Assembly: GCA_023416515.1 (NCBI GenBank)
Contig: JAEZHP010000127.1
Coordinates: 1 to 12,358, forward strand
Direction of reading: 5' to 3'
Length of the DNA stretch: 12,358 nucleotides
Source of the DNA: Pseudomonadota bacterium
GTDB lineage: Bacteria > Pseudomonadota > Alphaproteobacteria > Sphingomonadales > Sphingomonadaceae
In this document: positions 1-7,498 of the stretch, in pieces
Position numbering within the stretch: position 1 is the stretch's first letter
How the letters are laid out: every line of letters starts with the position of its first letter
The notes under the pieces: generated by a model
What the model saw: only the letters and a program-made list of their open reading frames with translations
The model's database searches: none
Told to the model about the DNA's origin: nothing
Program-made: the position numbers and the translations under genes

Positions 1-2
1 GC

Positions 3-185
3 GACCGCAACCGCCGCGGCGGCCGTGGTGGCGGCGGCGGCGACCGTGGTGGTCGTGGCGGCGATCGGGGTGGTGACCGTGGTCCCCGTGGCGAGGGCGG
101 CGATCGTCCCCGTCGTGACGGCGGCAACGACGACGGCCCCGCGCCCGAGTTCGCGCCGGCGTTTTTGACCGGCGATCGCGACTAA
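3..185 (+). CDS. C-terminal tail of an RGG/RG-rich, probably RNA-binding protein (5' end outside window)
   Basis: Only the last 60 codons are in the window. The frame is fixed by the TAA at 183-185. The peptide is dominated by Gly, Arg and Asp (repeats such as RGGRGGDRGG) and then turns into a short non-repetitive end, PEFAPAFLTGDRD. Such RGG-rich tails are typical of bacterial RNA-binding proteins such as DEAD-box RNA helicases, RNase E and some pseudouridine synthases, where the disordered tail binds RNA non-specifically. No catalytic domain is visible here, so the family cannot be named. The other two plus frames give Ala/Val- or Pro/Trp-rich low-complexity peptides, and only this frame ends in a plausible C-terminus just before a terminator. 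The gene is followed by a palindrome at 193-217 and an intrinsic terminator at 261-290, which agrees with a transcription unit ending here. Confidence 0.75.
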   Translation, partial: DRNRRGGRGGGGGDRGGRGGDRGGDRGPRGEGGDRPRRDGGNDDGPAPEFAPAFLTGDRD

Positions 186-192
186 GGGACTT

Positions 193-217
193 CCCATCAA
201 AGTAGTACTTTGATGGG
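193..217. repeat. 25-bp near-perfect palindrome after the RGG-protein stop codon
   Basis: Two 12-base arms, CCCATCAAAGTA (193-204) and TACTTTGATGGG (206-217), are exact reverse complements around a single central G at 205. The element begins 7 bases after a stop codon. It has no T-tract and almost no loop, so it is a poor intrinsic terminator. It could be a dimeric-protein binding site, a REP-like element, or an mRNA 3'-end hairpin. Its role is not known to me. Confidence 0.7.
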
Positions 218-260
218 GACCCGATAGGCGTTCAGCCCTTCAAGGCTAGAAACAAGAGAA

Positions 261-290
261 GGCCCCGCGAGCGATCGCGGGGCCTTTTTT
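261..290 (+). terminator. Intrinsic terminator of the RGG-protein transcript
   Basis: A perfect 10-bp stem (GGCCCCGCGA, 261-270, with TCGCGGGGCC, 275-284) closes a GCGA tetraloop of the GNRA type and is followed by six T residues (285-290). This is a textbook Rho-independent terminator for plus-strand transcription. It marks the right edge of the upstream transcription unit and the left edge of the lower-GC block that follows. Confidence 0.93.
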
Positions 291-394
291 GTTGATCGAT
301 CGTCTTGGATTGATCGCTTTCGTTACGATTGGTGTCGGGCCACACCGCCTAGGTTGCAGTCGTTCCGGCGACGGCGAACTGTGGCCCATGCATG

Positions 395-1267
395 CTACGC
401 TTCTTCTACGGCAAGAATCAGCTGAATTCCGAGTGTCCAAAGCTCGACGCCCACGGTCGCGGCCACCGCCTCATCACGCGATTCGGAGATTTTCTGGAAA
501 TTGACGAGCCTCCGATTCCGCTGGATGCGGTTGAATTCACTCGTCGCTCGGTAGCCAACTTGATCCCCGGGCGAGGGCTTCGACGAGCCGATTGCTTGCT
601 CGCGGCGTACTGACGCTCGCTCATCAAGGCCACTGAGAAGCCTTTCCAATACCTTCCCCACGGGTTCTTTTCGCTCCCTGACAAGGAGCGCGACCTTGGC
701 GGCCGCGTCATCCCCGTCAGTTTCACGTATTTGTCTGGGCTCCGAACAAACGTGTACGCGATGCCCGTCGTAAACTATCCGGTGGAAGCCGTCGGGGGCG
801 CCCTGAGCGTTCAGGGCGGTTCTGATCTCCGATGGCCTTATCAGCACCGAGTTATCCAACACCTTTTGCCGCTCGAAGAAGCCCGCGTAGTGCGACCAGT
901 CAGAGAAACGTGGGGCTGCGTAGTATACCTCCGCACCATCGTTCTCCGCCTTAAGCAGCGTCTCGAACTGTCCTTCAGGCTCGGCCGTGTTGATAGAAAA
1001 GCGCCAGAACGGCCTGTCGAGAACGGGCTTGGCTGCTCCTGGGCTTGTCCTGCGGTATCTCGTGAGAGACTGCCCCAGCTTGAACTGCAGCATCAATGCG
1101 GCGCCGGGCCGATCGAAGGCGACGTCAAACCCGAGCTTCTTCTCCTGAATCAGGCTTGGGAGAAACGGGACCGCCCGAATGCCGGTCTGTTTCAGCAGCA
1201 TCTCCGCCTCACGAGTCACGCCATAGCCGTATGAGAATTCCGAAAGCCTCTCATGCAACTCAATCAC
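395..1267 (-). CDS. Hypothetical protein, putative PD-(D/E)XK-like nuclease, possible defence component
   Basis: A 290-residue soluble protein with no signal peptide or membrane segment. I do not recognise a named family. The N-terminal third contains LGFDVAF (Asp48) followed by a strand-like LMLQFKLG with Gln61 and Lys63. This spacing and hydrophobic pattern resembles the D...(E/Q)xK core of PD-(D/E)XK nucleases, in the variant where Gln replaces Glu, but this is an inference from pattern alone. The start is the GTG at 1267-1265, with an AGGA eight bases upstream on the minus strand. A later in-frame ATG would remove the first 22 residues, including the conserved-looking HERLSEFSYGYG segment. 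The gene is divergent from the ParB-like gene at 1363, with 95 bases between them, and its base composition is less GC-rich than the genes after 4200. It sits in the same block as an ATPase-nuclease fusion, so a role in nucleic-acid targeting or phage defence is plausible but unproven. Confidence 0.8.
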   Translation of the reverse strand: MIELHERLSEFSYGYGVTREAEMLLKQTGIRAVPFLPSLIQEKKLGFDVAFDRPGAALMLQFKLGQSLTRYRRTSPGAAKPVLDRPFWRFSINTAEPEGQFETLLKAENDGAEVYYAAPRFSDWSHYAGFFERQKVLDNSVLIRPSEIRTALNAQGAPDGFHRIVYDGHRVHVCSEPRQIRETDGDDAAAKVALLVRERKEPVGKVLERLLSGLDERASVRREQAIGSSKPSPGDQVGYRATSEFNRIQRNRRLVNFQKISESRDEAVAATVGVELWTLGIQLILAVEEA

Positions 1268-1362
1268 GCCGCAAATCCTGCCATTGAAACTGTTGCCGTC
1301 CTTAGTGCTGGCCAGTAGCCTTTGGCTATCCTTCTAAGTCAGCGAGGTGCCGGGACGTAGCG

Positions 1363-1938
1363 ATGTTGGATCTGCGGGCGGTAGGACCACGAGTGTGGCC
1401 AAAGCATCTTCAGCCGCTTCATGATGACTCCTTCCATAAGGAGGCATTCGCGAATTGGTGGGAAAGGAATCAGGGCGAGATCGGTCATCTCCACCCACTT
1501 CTCGCAGAGCAATGGATCTATCGTCACTGGCGGTACACGGAATTCGCTTTTTTGCCTCTGGGTTCCCTGGAGTGGGATCTGCTGGAAATGACAGGCAACG
1601 AAATCTTGGAAAAGGTTAGGCGTGAAATCTCAAAGCAGCTTGATCCAGACTTCGACTACGAGCAGTTTCAAGGCGGCGATGGCTGGGGAAAAACAGAAAC
1701 CGCCCGAGACCTGGATAGGGGCACCTGGACTTATCCTATAATTGCCCTGTCAACGCCGTCCGGCTGGATAACCCAGAACGCCGAGCATCCGCATGATGCG
1801 GTTGAACTAACGGACGAGCGACTAATGCTTCTGGAGGGCCACCAGCGACACCGCTATCTCAACGCCCTCCATCACCGAGGGACTCCGCCCGCCGGGCCAC
1901 ACCAGGTGTTTGTCGTTCGCTCCCCGGTGGTAACTTGA
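1363..1938 (+). CDS. Hypothetical protein with C-terminal ParB-like GHQRHR motif
   Basis: A 191-residue soluble protein without signal or membrane segments. Near the C-terminus it reads LTDERLMLLEGHQRHRYLNAL. This resembles the GxxR motif of ParB/sulfiredoxin-fold proteins (for example IDGHHR), which in ParB forms the CTP-binding pocket and in relatives can act in phosphate-bond cleavage. The preceding PIIALSTPSGWI segment could be a strand of the same fold. The N-terminal half is aromatic-rich and unfamiliar. ATG 1363 is the first start codon in the frame after a stop at 1303-1305. Its ribosome-binding site is poor. The gene diverges from the putative nuclease at 395-1267 and converges on the ATPase-nuclease gene, ending 51 bases from it. 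Low GC compared with the core genes suggests joint transfer with its neighbours. The assignment to ParB-like proteins rests on one motif. Confidence 0.75.
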   Translation: MLDLRAVGPRVWPKHLQPLHDDSFHKEAFANWWERNQGEIGHLHPLLAEQWIYRHWRYTEFAFLPLGSLEWDLLEMTGNEILEKVRREISKQLDPDFDYEQFQGGDGWGKTETARDLDRGTWTYPIIALSTPSGWITQNAEHPHDAVELTDERLMLLEGHQRHRYLNALHHRGTPPAGPHQVFVVRSPVVT

Positions 1939-1989
1939 GTGCCGATCGCTGCTCGAACATGGTGAGTACGTCCCCCGATGGGGCTTCCA

Positions 1990-4017
1990 TCACAGAAGGT
2001 TCAACCTCTCGAATAAGATTTGATTGCGTCGCTCGGCATTGGCGAGCACCTGATCGTAATCCGAGATTTCGTAATACAGTCGGTGTGTACGGTGGTACCC
2101 GTAGAAACCTTGGCCGTCGGGTGTGGGAGTCGCGTCCCAGTCCGCCAATTGCTCTCGCAGCTTGGGCGTGATGTCGCAGACGATAAAGCAGTTCGTGGGT
2201 ATCTCAGGACTGGCGACCTTGATCTTCCTGCCAGCTCCGTCAAGCGCCTCGCCCGAGCGAATCTCCAGCACCGTCTTGACTACCTGTTTGAGGGGGTTCT
2301 CCTCGTCGCTATAGTCGTCGCGCATCGGCCGCTTGAACTCGACGATCGTCAGAGATGTTAGCGGCTGCCCTCCCTCGGAGAGGGGGAACTGCTGATCGAA
2401 AACGAGTAGGTCGGGGCGTAGACTCGAGCTTGTCCCCAAGGCCGGGATTTGAGCGAGACGCTTATCCGACGAGACGAAGGTGTGATAGTTCAGGCGCTCA
2501 TCGAGTATCCACAGATTTTGCTGCGAAAGCAGTGTATCTTCGGTGTCCGATCGCATCGGGAAGATAAGATGGTGAAGCACCCGCTCCAGTGGGTAGCGCC
2601 CGTCCTTCGCTTCGACTGAAATGGCTTTCCTGAACAGGTCGAGAATGATCCGGCGGTGCGCTACGTATTGGGCTAGCTGAGCCACGCCGAGCTCGTTGTA
2701 GTTCGTCATGAACTCGGTCAGACGGTCTTTATAGTGATCATACTCGGTCAGCTTGGCCGCCTCGATGATGATCTTGCTGCCCTCCCGCTTCAGCTCGACT
2801 TCGCGCTGATGCAGCTCCTTGTGCAGCGCCGCCTCAAGTTCGTTTTTGCTACCCTCGACAGGAATCCGGTCGATGAACTCAGAAGCACGTCGCAACAGGA
2901 TACGATAATGCGGCGCATCCTGACTGACATAGTTCTCGATGCGCTTTAGCTTGGTCGCATTGATGTCCTCAAGGATCCCGGCCAAGTCCTCCTGAACATA
3001 CTTAAGGCACTCGTCGCGGATTTCGGACCGCCTGAGCTCAGGAGTCAGCAGGCTACCCTGCACGGGCTCGACTCTCGTATCGCCCTCGGCGTCCTCCGCC
3101 GGCTCGCCAATGAATTCAGTGCGCCCAGAGTTAACATGGTCGTTCAGATAGGCGCCCGTCACGACGGCAAGGTAAACAAACGAGTTCCCTAGTTCGTCAT
3201 GAAGGCGGCCCGCCATATTGGGGATGTAGCGATCAAGTTTCTCGTCCGTCACTGCCCGGTCGTCGGCGCAATAGATGAGCTTGTGTCGGGACGACCGCGG
3301 CTCGGTCAGCCTAAAGCCGATGATGGAGAATTGCTGGTCTCTTACACTGAACTGATGCTCGCTTGAGAACGCTTTGAAGGTGTCCTCGAAAACCTGATTG
3401 ATCGAGATCGTCGTGCGGCCGTCGCGCAACTCGATCTCGGGCGCGTTTGGCTTCATTAGGAGCAAGATGAAATGCTCGCAGATACGCCGGGCTATATGGT
3501 CAATGTCTGTCGGCGTCTCCGACTTCCACGGCTCGCGAAAGCCGGACAGCGTTAGAATGGTGCCGGTGCTCTCCCTTTCGGTAGGCTCCACCAGCACATC
3601 GTCGGGCGAGAACTGCTCGTTGAAGTCGATCGAGCGCCGCACAAGCGCGTCGTCGGCCGTGTCGCGATAAACGCTGTCGATCTCGACCTTGTCGAACGCC
3701 TTCAACCACAGCAGGCGGCCCAGTCCTTTGCCGCCGCGATCCAGCTTGTGCTCCGAATAAGCCGTGCTGAATGAGCCCATGTTGATGTCGTCGAAGCCCA
3801 CGCCGTTGTCGACGATTGTAAAACCCGATACTCTTGGGTTCTCAACGAGACCGAGACCGTCGTCGCGGTGAACGTTGACGATGATCCTCGGGCTCGCTGG
3901 CGCGGCGTCCTGAATCGCCTGGTAGGCATTCATGATTGCCTCGAACACCGGCAGCAGCGGCTTCCATTTTGGCAAGTAGGTCTGTCGCACCTGTCCGGTG
4001 AGGCTGGCGGTCCACAT
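1990..4017 (-). CDS. GHKL (HSP90/MutL-type) ATPase fused to a PD-(D/E)XK nuclease domain
   Basis: A 675-residue cytoplasmic protein. The N-terminus has the Bergerat ATP-binding fold. The N box is FEAIMNAYQAI (Glu26, Asn30), the G1 box is IVDNGVGF (Asp70-Phe75) and the G2 box is RGGKGLGR (Gly95-Arg101), so all key nucleotide-binding residues appear intact. A long middle region without familiar motifs follows, partly helical and charged, which could be a transducer or dimerisation region. Near the C-terminus SLRPDLLVFD (Asp536) and TIVEFKRP (Glu560, Lys562) form a good PD-(D/E)XK catalytic core, as in restriction-type nucleases. ATP-gated clamp closure controlling DNA cleavage is known for MutL-like proteins. 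Applying it here is inference. The ATG at 4017-4015 is preceded by a modest AAAGG. The gene has lower GC than the following core genes. I do not recognise a named defence system with this exact architecture. Confidence 0.9.
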   Translation of the reverse strand: MWTASLTGQVRQTYLPKWKPLLPVFEAIMNAYQAIQDAAPASPRIIVNVHRDDGLGLVENPRVSGFTIVDNGVGFDDINMGSFSTAYSEHKLDRGGKGLGRLLWLKAFDKVEIDSVYRDTADDALVRRSIDFNEQFSPDDVLVEPTERESTGTILTLSGFREPWKSETPTDIDHIARRICEHFILLLMKPNAPEIELRDGRTTISINQVFEDTFKAFSSEHQFSVRDQQFSIIGFRLTEPRSSRHKLIYCADDRAVTDEKLDRYIPNMAGRLHDELGNSFVYLAVVTGAYLNDHVNSGRTEFIGEPAEDAEGDTRVEPVQGSLLTPELRRSEIRDECLKYVQEDLAGILEDINATKLKRIENYVSQDAPHYRILLRRASEFIDRIPVEGSKNELEAALHKELHQREVELKREGSKIIIEAAKLTEYDHYKDRLTEFMTNYNELGVAQLAQYVAHRRIILDLFRKAISVEAKDGRYPLERVLHHLIFPMRSDTEDTLLSQQNLWILDERLNYHTFVSSDKRLAQIPALGTSSSLRPDLLVFDQQFPLSEGGQPLTSLTIVEFKRPMRDDYSDEENPLKQVVKTVLEIRSGEALDGAGRKIKVASPEIPTNCFIVCDITPKLREQLADWDATPTPDGQGFYGYHRTHRLYYEISDYDQVLANAERRNQILFERLNLL

Positions 4018-4210
4018 CGTACCTTTGTCCGTGATCTGTCGGGCCGAAACGGCAGCGCCCGATCTTCAATGAGCGAGCCTAGCTGCGAACACGTTGCGTA
4101 CCAAGAATGATTGCGTTGACCGCCCAGGCAGGATGGCCCCTCCCGCACTTTCCTACAGCCCCCGCTTTGCCATATCTGAATTGCCTCCATTGGATTCGGG
4201 GGCGACTCAC

Positions 4211-4999
4211 ATGACAGCAAAGTTCAGCGCGGCGCGCAGGGCGGCTTTTCTCAAAGCCCTCTCCGAGACCGGCAACATCACCGTGTCGGCGGAGCGCGCG
4301 AAGGTGTCGCGGTCGTGGGTGCAGTTGCATCGGTCCACCGATCCGGAGTTCGACTCGGCGTGCCGGGGGGCGGTCGCTGAGGCTCGGGAGAGGCTGAGCG
4401 GGCATGGCGAGCGGCGGCCGCCTTCGGGGTGGGGGTTTGCCGGCGGGGAGGAGCTGGTCGTCAAGGGGACCCGCTCGTCGACCGGGCGGCGGGTGCAGGT
4501 GGCTCGGGCGCGGATCAAGCAATGGACCCCGCGGGTCGAGCGGCGGTTTCTCGCCATGCTTCTCGCGACCGCCAACGTCACCGCTTCGTGCAGGGCGGTG
4601 GGGATGACCCCGGCTTCGGCCTTCGGGCATCGCTCGCGCTGGCCTCGATTCGCCGCGCTTTGGGACGCCGCGGTCACCGAGGCGTCGCACCGGATCGAGA
4701 TGGAGACGGTGATGGGCGGGGTGAATTTCTTCTCCGACACCGACCTTCCCGACGACGTGCCGGTGGTGCCGATGACCGCGGCCGAGGCGATCCACATCCT
4801 CCACATGACCAAGAACAAGACCCACGGGATCGGCAAGGCGCCGGGGAAGCGGCTGGCCGCGGGCGGGGGCGTGGACGAGGAGGCTGATGGGGAGGAGGAG
4901 GCAACGGAGGACGCGGCGGTTCGGGCGGCGGACTCGGCGCTCCTTCGGGCGGGGCTTGAGCTCGTCTCGCGGATGCGGACTGGGCCTCGGCGCGGCTGA
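4211..4999 (+). CDS. Hypothetical protein with duplicated HTH-like module (terminase-small-subunit-like)
   Basis: A 262-residue protein with two related segments at about residues 10-62 and 110-162. Both follow the pattern FL..L..T.N[IV]T.S, then a turn, then H/R, then P.F, then A....A..EA..R. This looks like a helix-turn-helix module of the kind found in phage terminase small subunits and related DNA-binding proteins (name recalled, not searched). Between them is a basic linker. After the second module comes a short region and then an acidic stretch (EEADGEEEATED) near residues 217-230, likely disordered. ATG 4211 is chosen over the upstream in-frame ATG 4094 because a GGGGG sequence at about 4197-4203 sits at good spacing and the extra 39 residues are unlike the rest. 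The GC content is again very high, so the gene belongs to the core background. The precise function is unknown. Confidence 0.8.
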   Translation: MTAKFSAARRAAFLKALSETGNITVSAERAKVSRSWVQLHRSTDPEFDSACRGAVAEARERLSGHGERRPPSGWGFAGGEELVVKGTRSSTGRRVQVARARIKQWTPRVERRFLAMLLATANVTASCRAVGMTPASAFGHRSRWPRFAALWDAAVTEASHRIEMETVMGGVNFFSDTDLPDDVPVVPMTAAEAIHILHMTKNKTHGIGKAPGKRLAAGGGVDEEADGEEEATEDAAVRAADSALLRAGLELVSRMRTGPRRG

Positions 5000-5057
5000 G
5001 CGGACGGGGCTCGGGAGGCGGGCTGATCCAAGAGGGGGCCTTGAGCGTTCCACGTCC

Positions 5058-5336
5058 ATGACCAGCCGGATCGAAGAGCTTCGCAAGCGCATGGAGGAGG
5101 CCGCCGCCGCGATGGACTTCGAGGAGGCGAGCAGGCTTCGCGACCAGATCAGCCTTCTCCGCGGCCAGGGCGGAGAGGCGGCGGCCGAGGAGATCGACCC
5201 GACCGGGCTCGAGCGCCAGCAGCCGGGGCGGATGGGCCTCGGCACCAGCCAGCAGCGCGTGACTCCGCCGCCGGGCTGGAAGCCGCCGAGGAAGCCGGAC
5301 CCGATGACCCGGGGGCGCTCGCGGCGGCGGGGCTGA
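5058..5336 (+). CDS. Small UVR (UvrB/UvrC) motif-containing protein
   Basis: A 92-residue protein. Residues 3-32 (RIEELRKRMEEAAAAMDFEEASRLRDQI) match the UVR motif, a helical hairpin that in UvrB and UvrC mediates their interaction and that also occurs in small stand-alone proteins. Key positions are the L..RM..AA...DFEEA..LRD spacing. The remainder is Pro/Arg/Gly-rich and ends in a basic tail, probably disordered. No nuclease or helicase domain is present, so this is not UvrB or UvrC itself. ATG 5058 is chosen because translation further upstream is Arg/Gly-rich and overlaps the preceding gene in another frame. The ribosome-binding site is weak. It follows the HTH-like gene by 58 bases and may share its transcript. 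Confidence 0.8.
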   Translation: MTSRIEELRKRMEEAAAAMDFEEASRLRDQISLLRGQGGEAAAEEIDPTGLERQQPGRMGLGTSQQRVTPPPGWKPPRKPDPMTRGRSRRRG

Positions 5337-5438
5337 GCGCGATTTTGCGGAAGCTTCGGAAATCGCCGCGATAATCGCCAAATCTTTACCCGCCGGCGCC
5401 TAGGAAGCCCGCGACGCGCGCAGCAGTGGGATTCGTTG

Positions 5439-6644
5439 ATGAGGGCGCCTGCCTTGCCGATCGTGGCCGAGCCGTTCGCCCGGGCGCATGAAGCCGCCAG
5501 TGACGGGCTCGTGGTGCGCGAGCGCTTGGTTCGGGCGGTGCCGGAGGAGCTTGTCGCCGAGTGGCAGGCGCTCGCGGGCGCCGCGGCAGAGGCCAATTGC
5601 TTCGCCGAGCCCTGGTTCGTCGCCGCGGGGCTTGGCAATCTGGCCGATGGCGAGGTGCGGCTGGTCGAGGTTCGCGAGGACGGGCTGCTGATCGGGATCC
5701 TGCCGCTGTGCGTGGCGCGCCATTATGGGCGGATGCCGGTCGGCCATGTCGAGAATTGGCAGCATTATCACGATTTCCTCGGCACTCCGCTGGTCCGGGC
5801 CGGGGCCGAGCAGGCCTTCTGGGCCGCGGTGCTTAGTCATCTCGACCGGGCGGAGTGGGCGCCGGGCTTCTTCCATATGAGCGGGCTGGTCGAAGGCGGG
5901 CCGGTCCATCGCGGGCTCGCGGCGGCGGCGCGCTCGCTCGGGCGCGGCTGCCCGACCGTGCATCGGACGGTGCGCGCCGAGCTTGCGAGCGACCTGTCGC
6001 CGGACGCTTATTACGAGGCGCGGGTCCGGAAGAAGAAACGCAAGGAGCACAAGCGCCTCCACAACCGCCTCGCCGAGATGGGGGCGGTGTCGGCGCGGAG
6101 GATTGCCGGCGGCGAGGAGGTGGGGCCGTGGATCGACCGGTTCCTCGCGCTCGAACAGGCCGGGTGGAAGGGGCGGGCCGGGTCGGCGCTCGGCTGCGAG
6201 CCGGGGACCGAGGCTTTCTTCCGCCGGGCGGTTGAAGGGGCGGCCGAGGCGGGCCGTCTCGACTTCCTCAGCCTCGACCTCGACGGGCGGCCGATCGCGA
6301 TGCTGGTCAACTTCCTCACGCCGCCGGGCGGATTCTCGTTCAAGATCGCGTTCGACGAGGAGTTCGCGCGCTTCTCGCCCGGGGTCCTCATCCAGCTCGA
6401 GAATCTGCAGGTGCTCGCGCGCGGCGACATCGAGTGGATGGACAGCTGCGCGGTCGAGCATCATCCGATGATCGACAGTTTGTGGGGCGAGCGCCGGTCG
6501 GTCGTCCGAGTCACCGTGCGACTCGCCGGAGCGCGCCGAGGCCTGACTTATTACGGCTGCCGGGCGCTGGAGCTTGCCTCGGCGGGGCGGTGGGCGGCGC
6601 TCAAGGCGCTTCCCGCAATGATCGCTCTGGAGGAGGTCGCGTGA
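5439..6644 (+). CDS. GNAT-family acyltransferase, CelD/BcsL-like
   Basis: About 401 residues, a usual length for CelD/BcsL-like acyltransferases (Acetyltransf_6 type), which transfer acyl groups and are often found in polysaccharide or cell-surface gene clusters. Family-like features include the N-terminal half with CFAEPWFV and HYGRMPVGHVENWQHYHDFLGTP, and a basic helix RKKKRKEHKRLHNRL before the second GNAT lobe. Next come LDLDGRPIAML with FSFKIAFDEEFARFSPGVLIQLE, where the conserved PG of the CoA-binding region is seen, and finally DSCAVEHHPMIDSLWGERR. No signal peptide is present, so it acts in the cytoplasm. A TTG at 5436 directly before ATG 5439 is an alternative start. It is the first gene of a three-gene unit: its TGA overlaps the GTG of the cupin gene as GTGA. 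The substrate cannot be told from the sequence. Confidence 0.9.
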   Translation: MRAPALPIVAEPFARAHEAASDGLVVRERLVRAVPEELVAEWQALAGAAAEANCFAEPWFVAAGLGNLADGEVRLVEVREDGLLIGILPLCVARHYGRMPVGHVENWQHYHDFLGTPLVRAGAEQAFWAAVLSHLDRAEWAPGFFHMSGLVEGGPVHRGLAAAARSLGRGCPTVHRTVRAELASDLSPDAYYEARVRKKKRKEHKRLHNRLAEMGAVSARRIAGGEEVGPWIDRFLALEQAGWKGRAGSALGCEPGTEAFFRRAVEGAAEAGRLDFLSLDLDGRPIAMLVNFLTPPGGFSFKIAFDEEFARFSPGVLIQLENLQVLARGDIEWMDSCAVEHHPMIDSLWGERRSVVRVTVRLAGARRGLTYYGCRALELASAGRWAALKALPAMIALEEVA

Positions 6645-7498
6645 CCCCGTTCCCGGCCTCCGCCCTCGACACCTTGAGCGCTGCCTATCCGGAGCGGCCG
6701 ACCCTGCTTCGCCACGATCTGTGCGGCCATGAGCTGCTCGGGCTGGAGGCCCTGATCGGGCTTGCGCAGCGGATGAGGCCCGTCGACGTCGAATATAATC
6801 GCGCCGATCTGCCGGTCGGAGTCGATCCCGCCCAGACGCCGTCCAACGGCCTGTCGATCACCGAGACGATCCGGTCGATCGAGGAGAATGGCTCGTGGAT
6901 GGTGCTGAAGTTCGTCGAGCAGGACCCGCTCTATCGCGCGCTGCTCGCCGATACGCTCGCGGCGCTCGAGCCGGTGGTCGATCCGGCGACCGGCAAGATG
7001 CTGAAGCAGGAAGGCTTCATCTTCATCTCATCGCCGAACGCGGTCACGCCGTTCCACTTTGACCCGGAGCACAACATCCTGCTCCAGATCCGCGGGCACA
7101 AGGTGATGAACGTCTTCCCGGCCGGTGACGAAACGGTCGCGCCGGCGCGGCTCCATGAGACCTTTCACGCCGGCGGCCACCGCAATCTCCCGTGGCGCGA
7201 GGATTTCACGGCCAAGGCCACCGAATTCCCGCTTACGCCGGGCGACGGGCTCTATGTCCCGGTCAAGGCGCCTCACTGGGTGAAGAACGGAAGCGAGGTC
7301 TCGATCTCCTTCTCGATCACCTGGCGGTCGGAATGGAGCTTCCACGAGGAATATGCCCATGGCTGCAACCGCCTGCTCCGATCCTTCGGGCTGAACCCGG
7401 CGCCGCCGCGCCGCTACCCTGACGACAACCGGTGGAAGTCGGCGGCCTACCGCGCCCTTCGCCGGGCCGAGCGGGCAGTGAGGGGCGAGCGGCCGTGA
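6641..7498 (+). CDS. Cupin-like (JmjC-type) Fe(II)/2-oxoglutarate oxygenase domain protein
   Basis: A 285-residue cytoplasmic protein starting at GTG 6641, overlapping the stop of the acyltransferase (GTGA) with a strong GGAGGAGG just upstream. The double-stranded beta-helix metal site is visible: PFHFDPEHN gives His139 and Asp141, followed by LLQIRGHKVMNVFP, and the distal His212 lies in YVPVKAPHWVKNG. This HxD...H triad is the Fe(II) site of cupin-like 2-oxoglutarate oxygenases such as JmjC and FIH-type hydroxylases. The domain therefore looks catalytically competent. Such proteins are often annotated as cupin-like or even transcriptional regulator, but no DNA-binding domain is seen. Its place between an acyltransferase and a glycosyltransferase, with GTGA overlaps on both sides, points to hydroxylation of a glycan, lipid or protein partner. 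The substrate is unknown. Confidence 0.88.
   Translation: MTPFPASALDTLSAAYPERPTLLRHDLCGHELLGLEALIGLAQRMRPVDVEYNRADLPVGVDPAQTPSNGLSITETIRSIEENGSWMVLKFVEQDPLYRALLADTLAALEPVVDPATGKMLKQEGFIFISSPNAVTPFHFDPEHNILLQIRGHKVMNVFPAGDETVAPARLHETFHAGGHRNLPWREDFTAKATEFPLTPGDGLYVPVKAPHWVKNGSEVSISFSITWRSEWSFHEEYAHGCNRLLRSFGLNPAPPRRYPDDNRWKSAAYRALRRAERAVRGERP

Noticed and set aside
289..613. Short plus-strand ORFs after the terminator
   Set aside because: No ribosome-binding sites or family features. Most of the stretch is antisense to the 395-1267 gene.
1939..1989. Small CCCC-GAT-GGGG hairpin between convergent genes as a bidirectional terminator
   Set aside because: Only four pairs with a three-base loop and no T-tract, too weak to call.
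4079..5638. Long minus-strand ORF of 519 residues
   Set aside because: Pro/Arg/Ser-rich translation with no motifs. It is a shadow of the HTH-like, UVR and acyltransferase genes in GC-rich DNA.
5400..6464. Minus-strand ORF of 354 residues
   Set aside because: Antisense of the acyltransferase gene, whose plus-strand product is clearly family-like.
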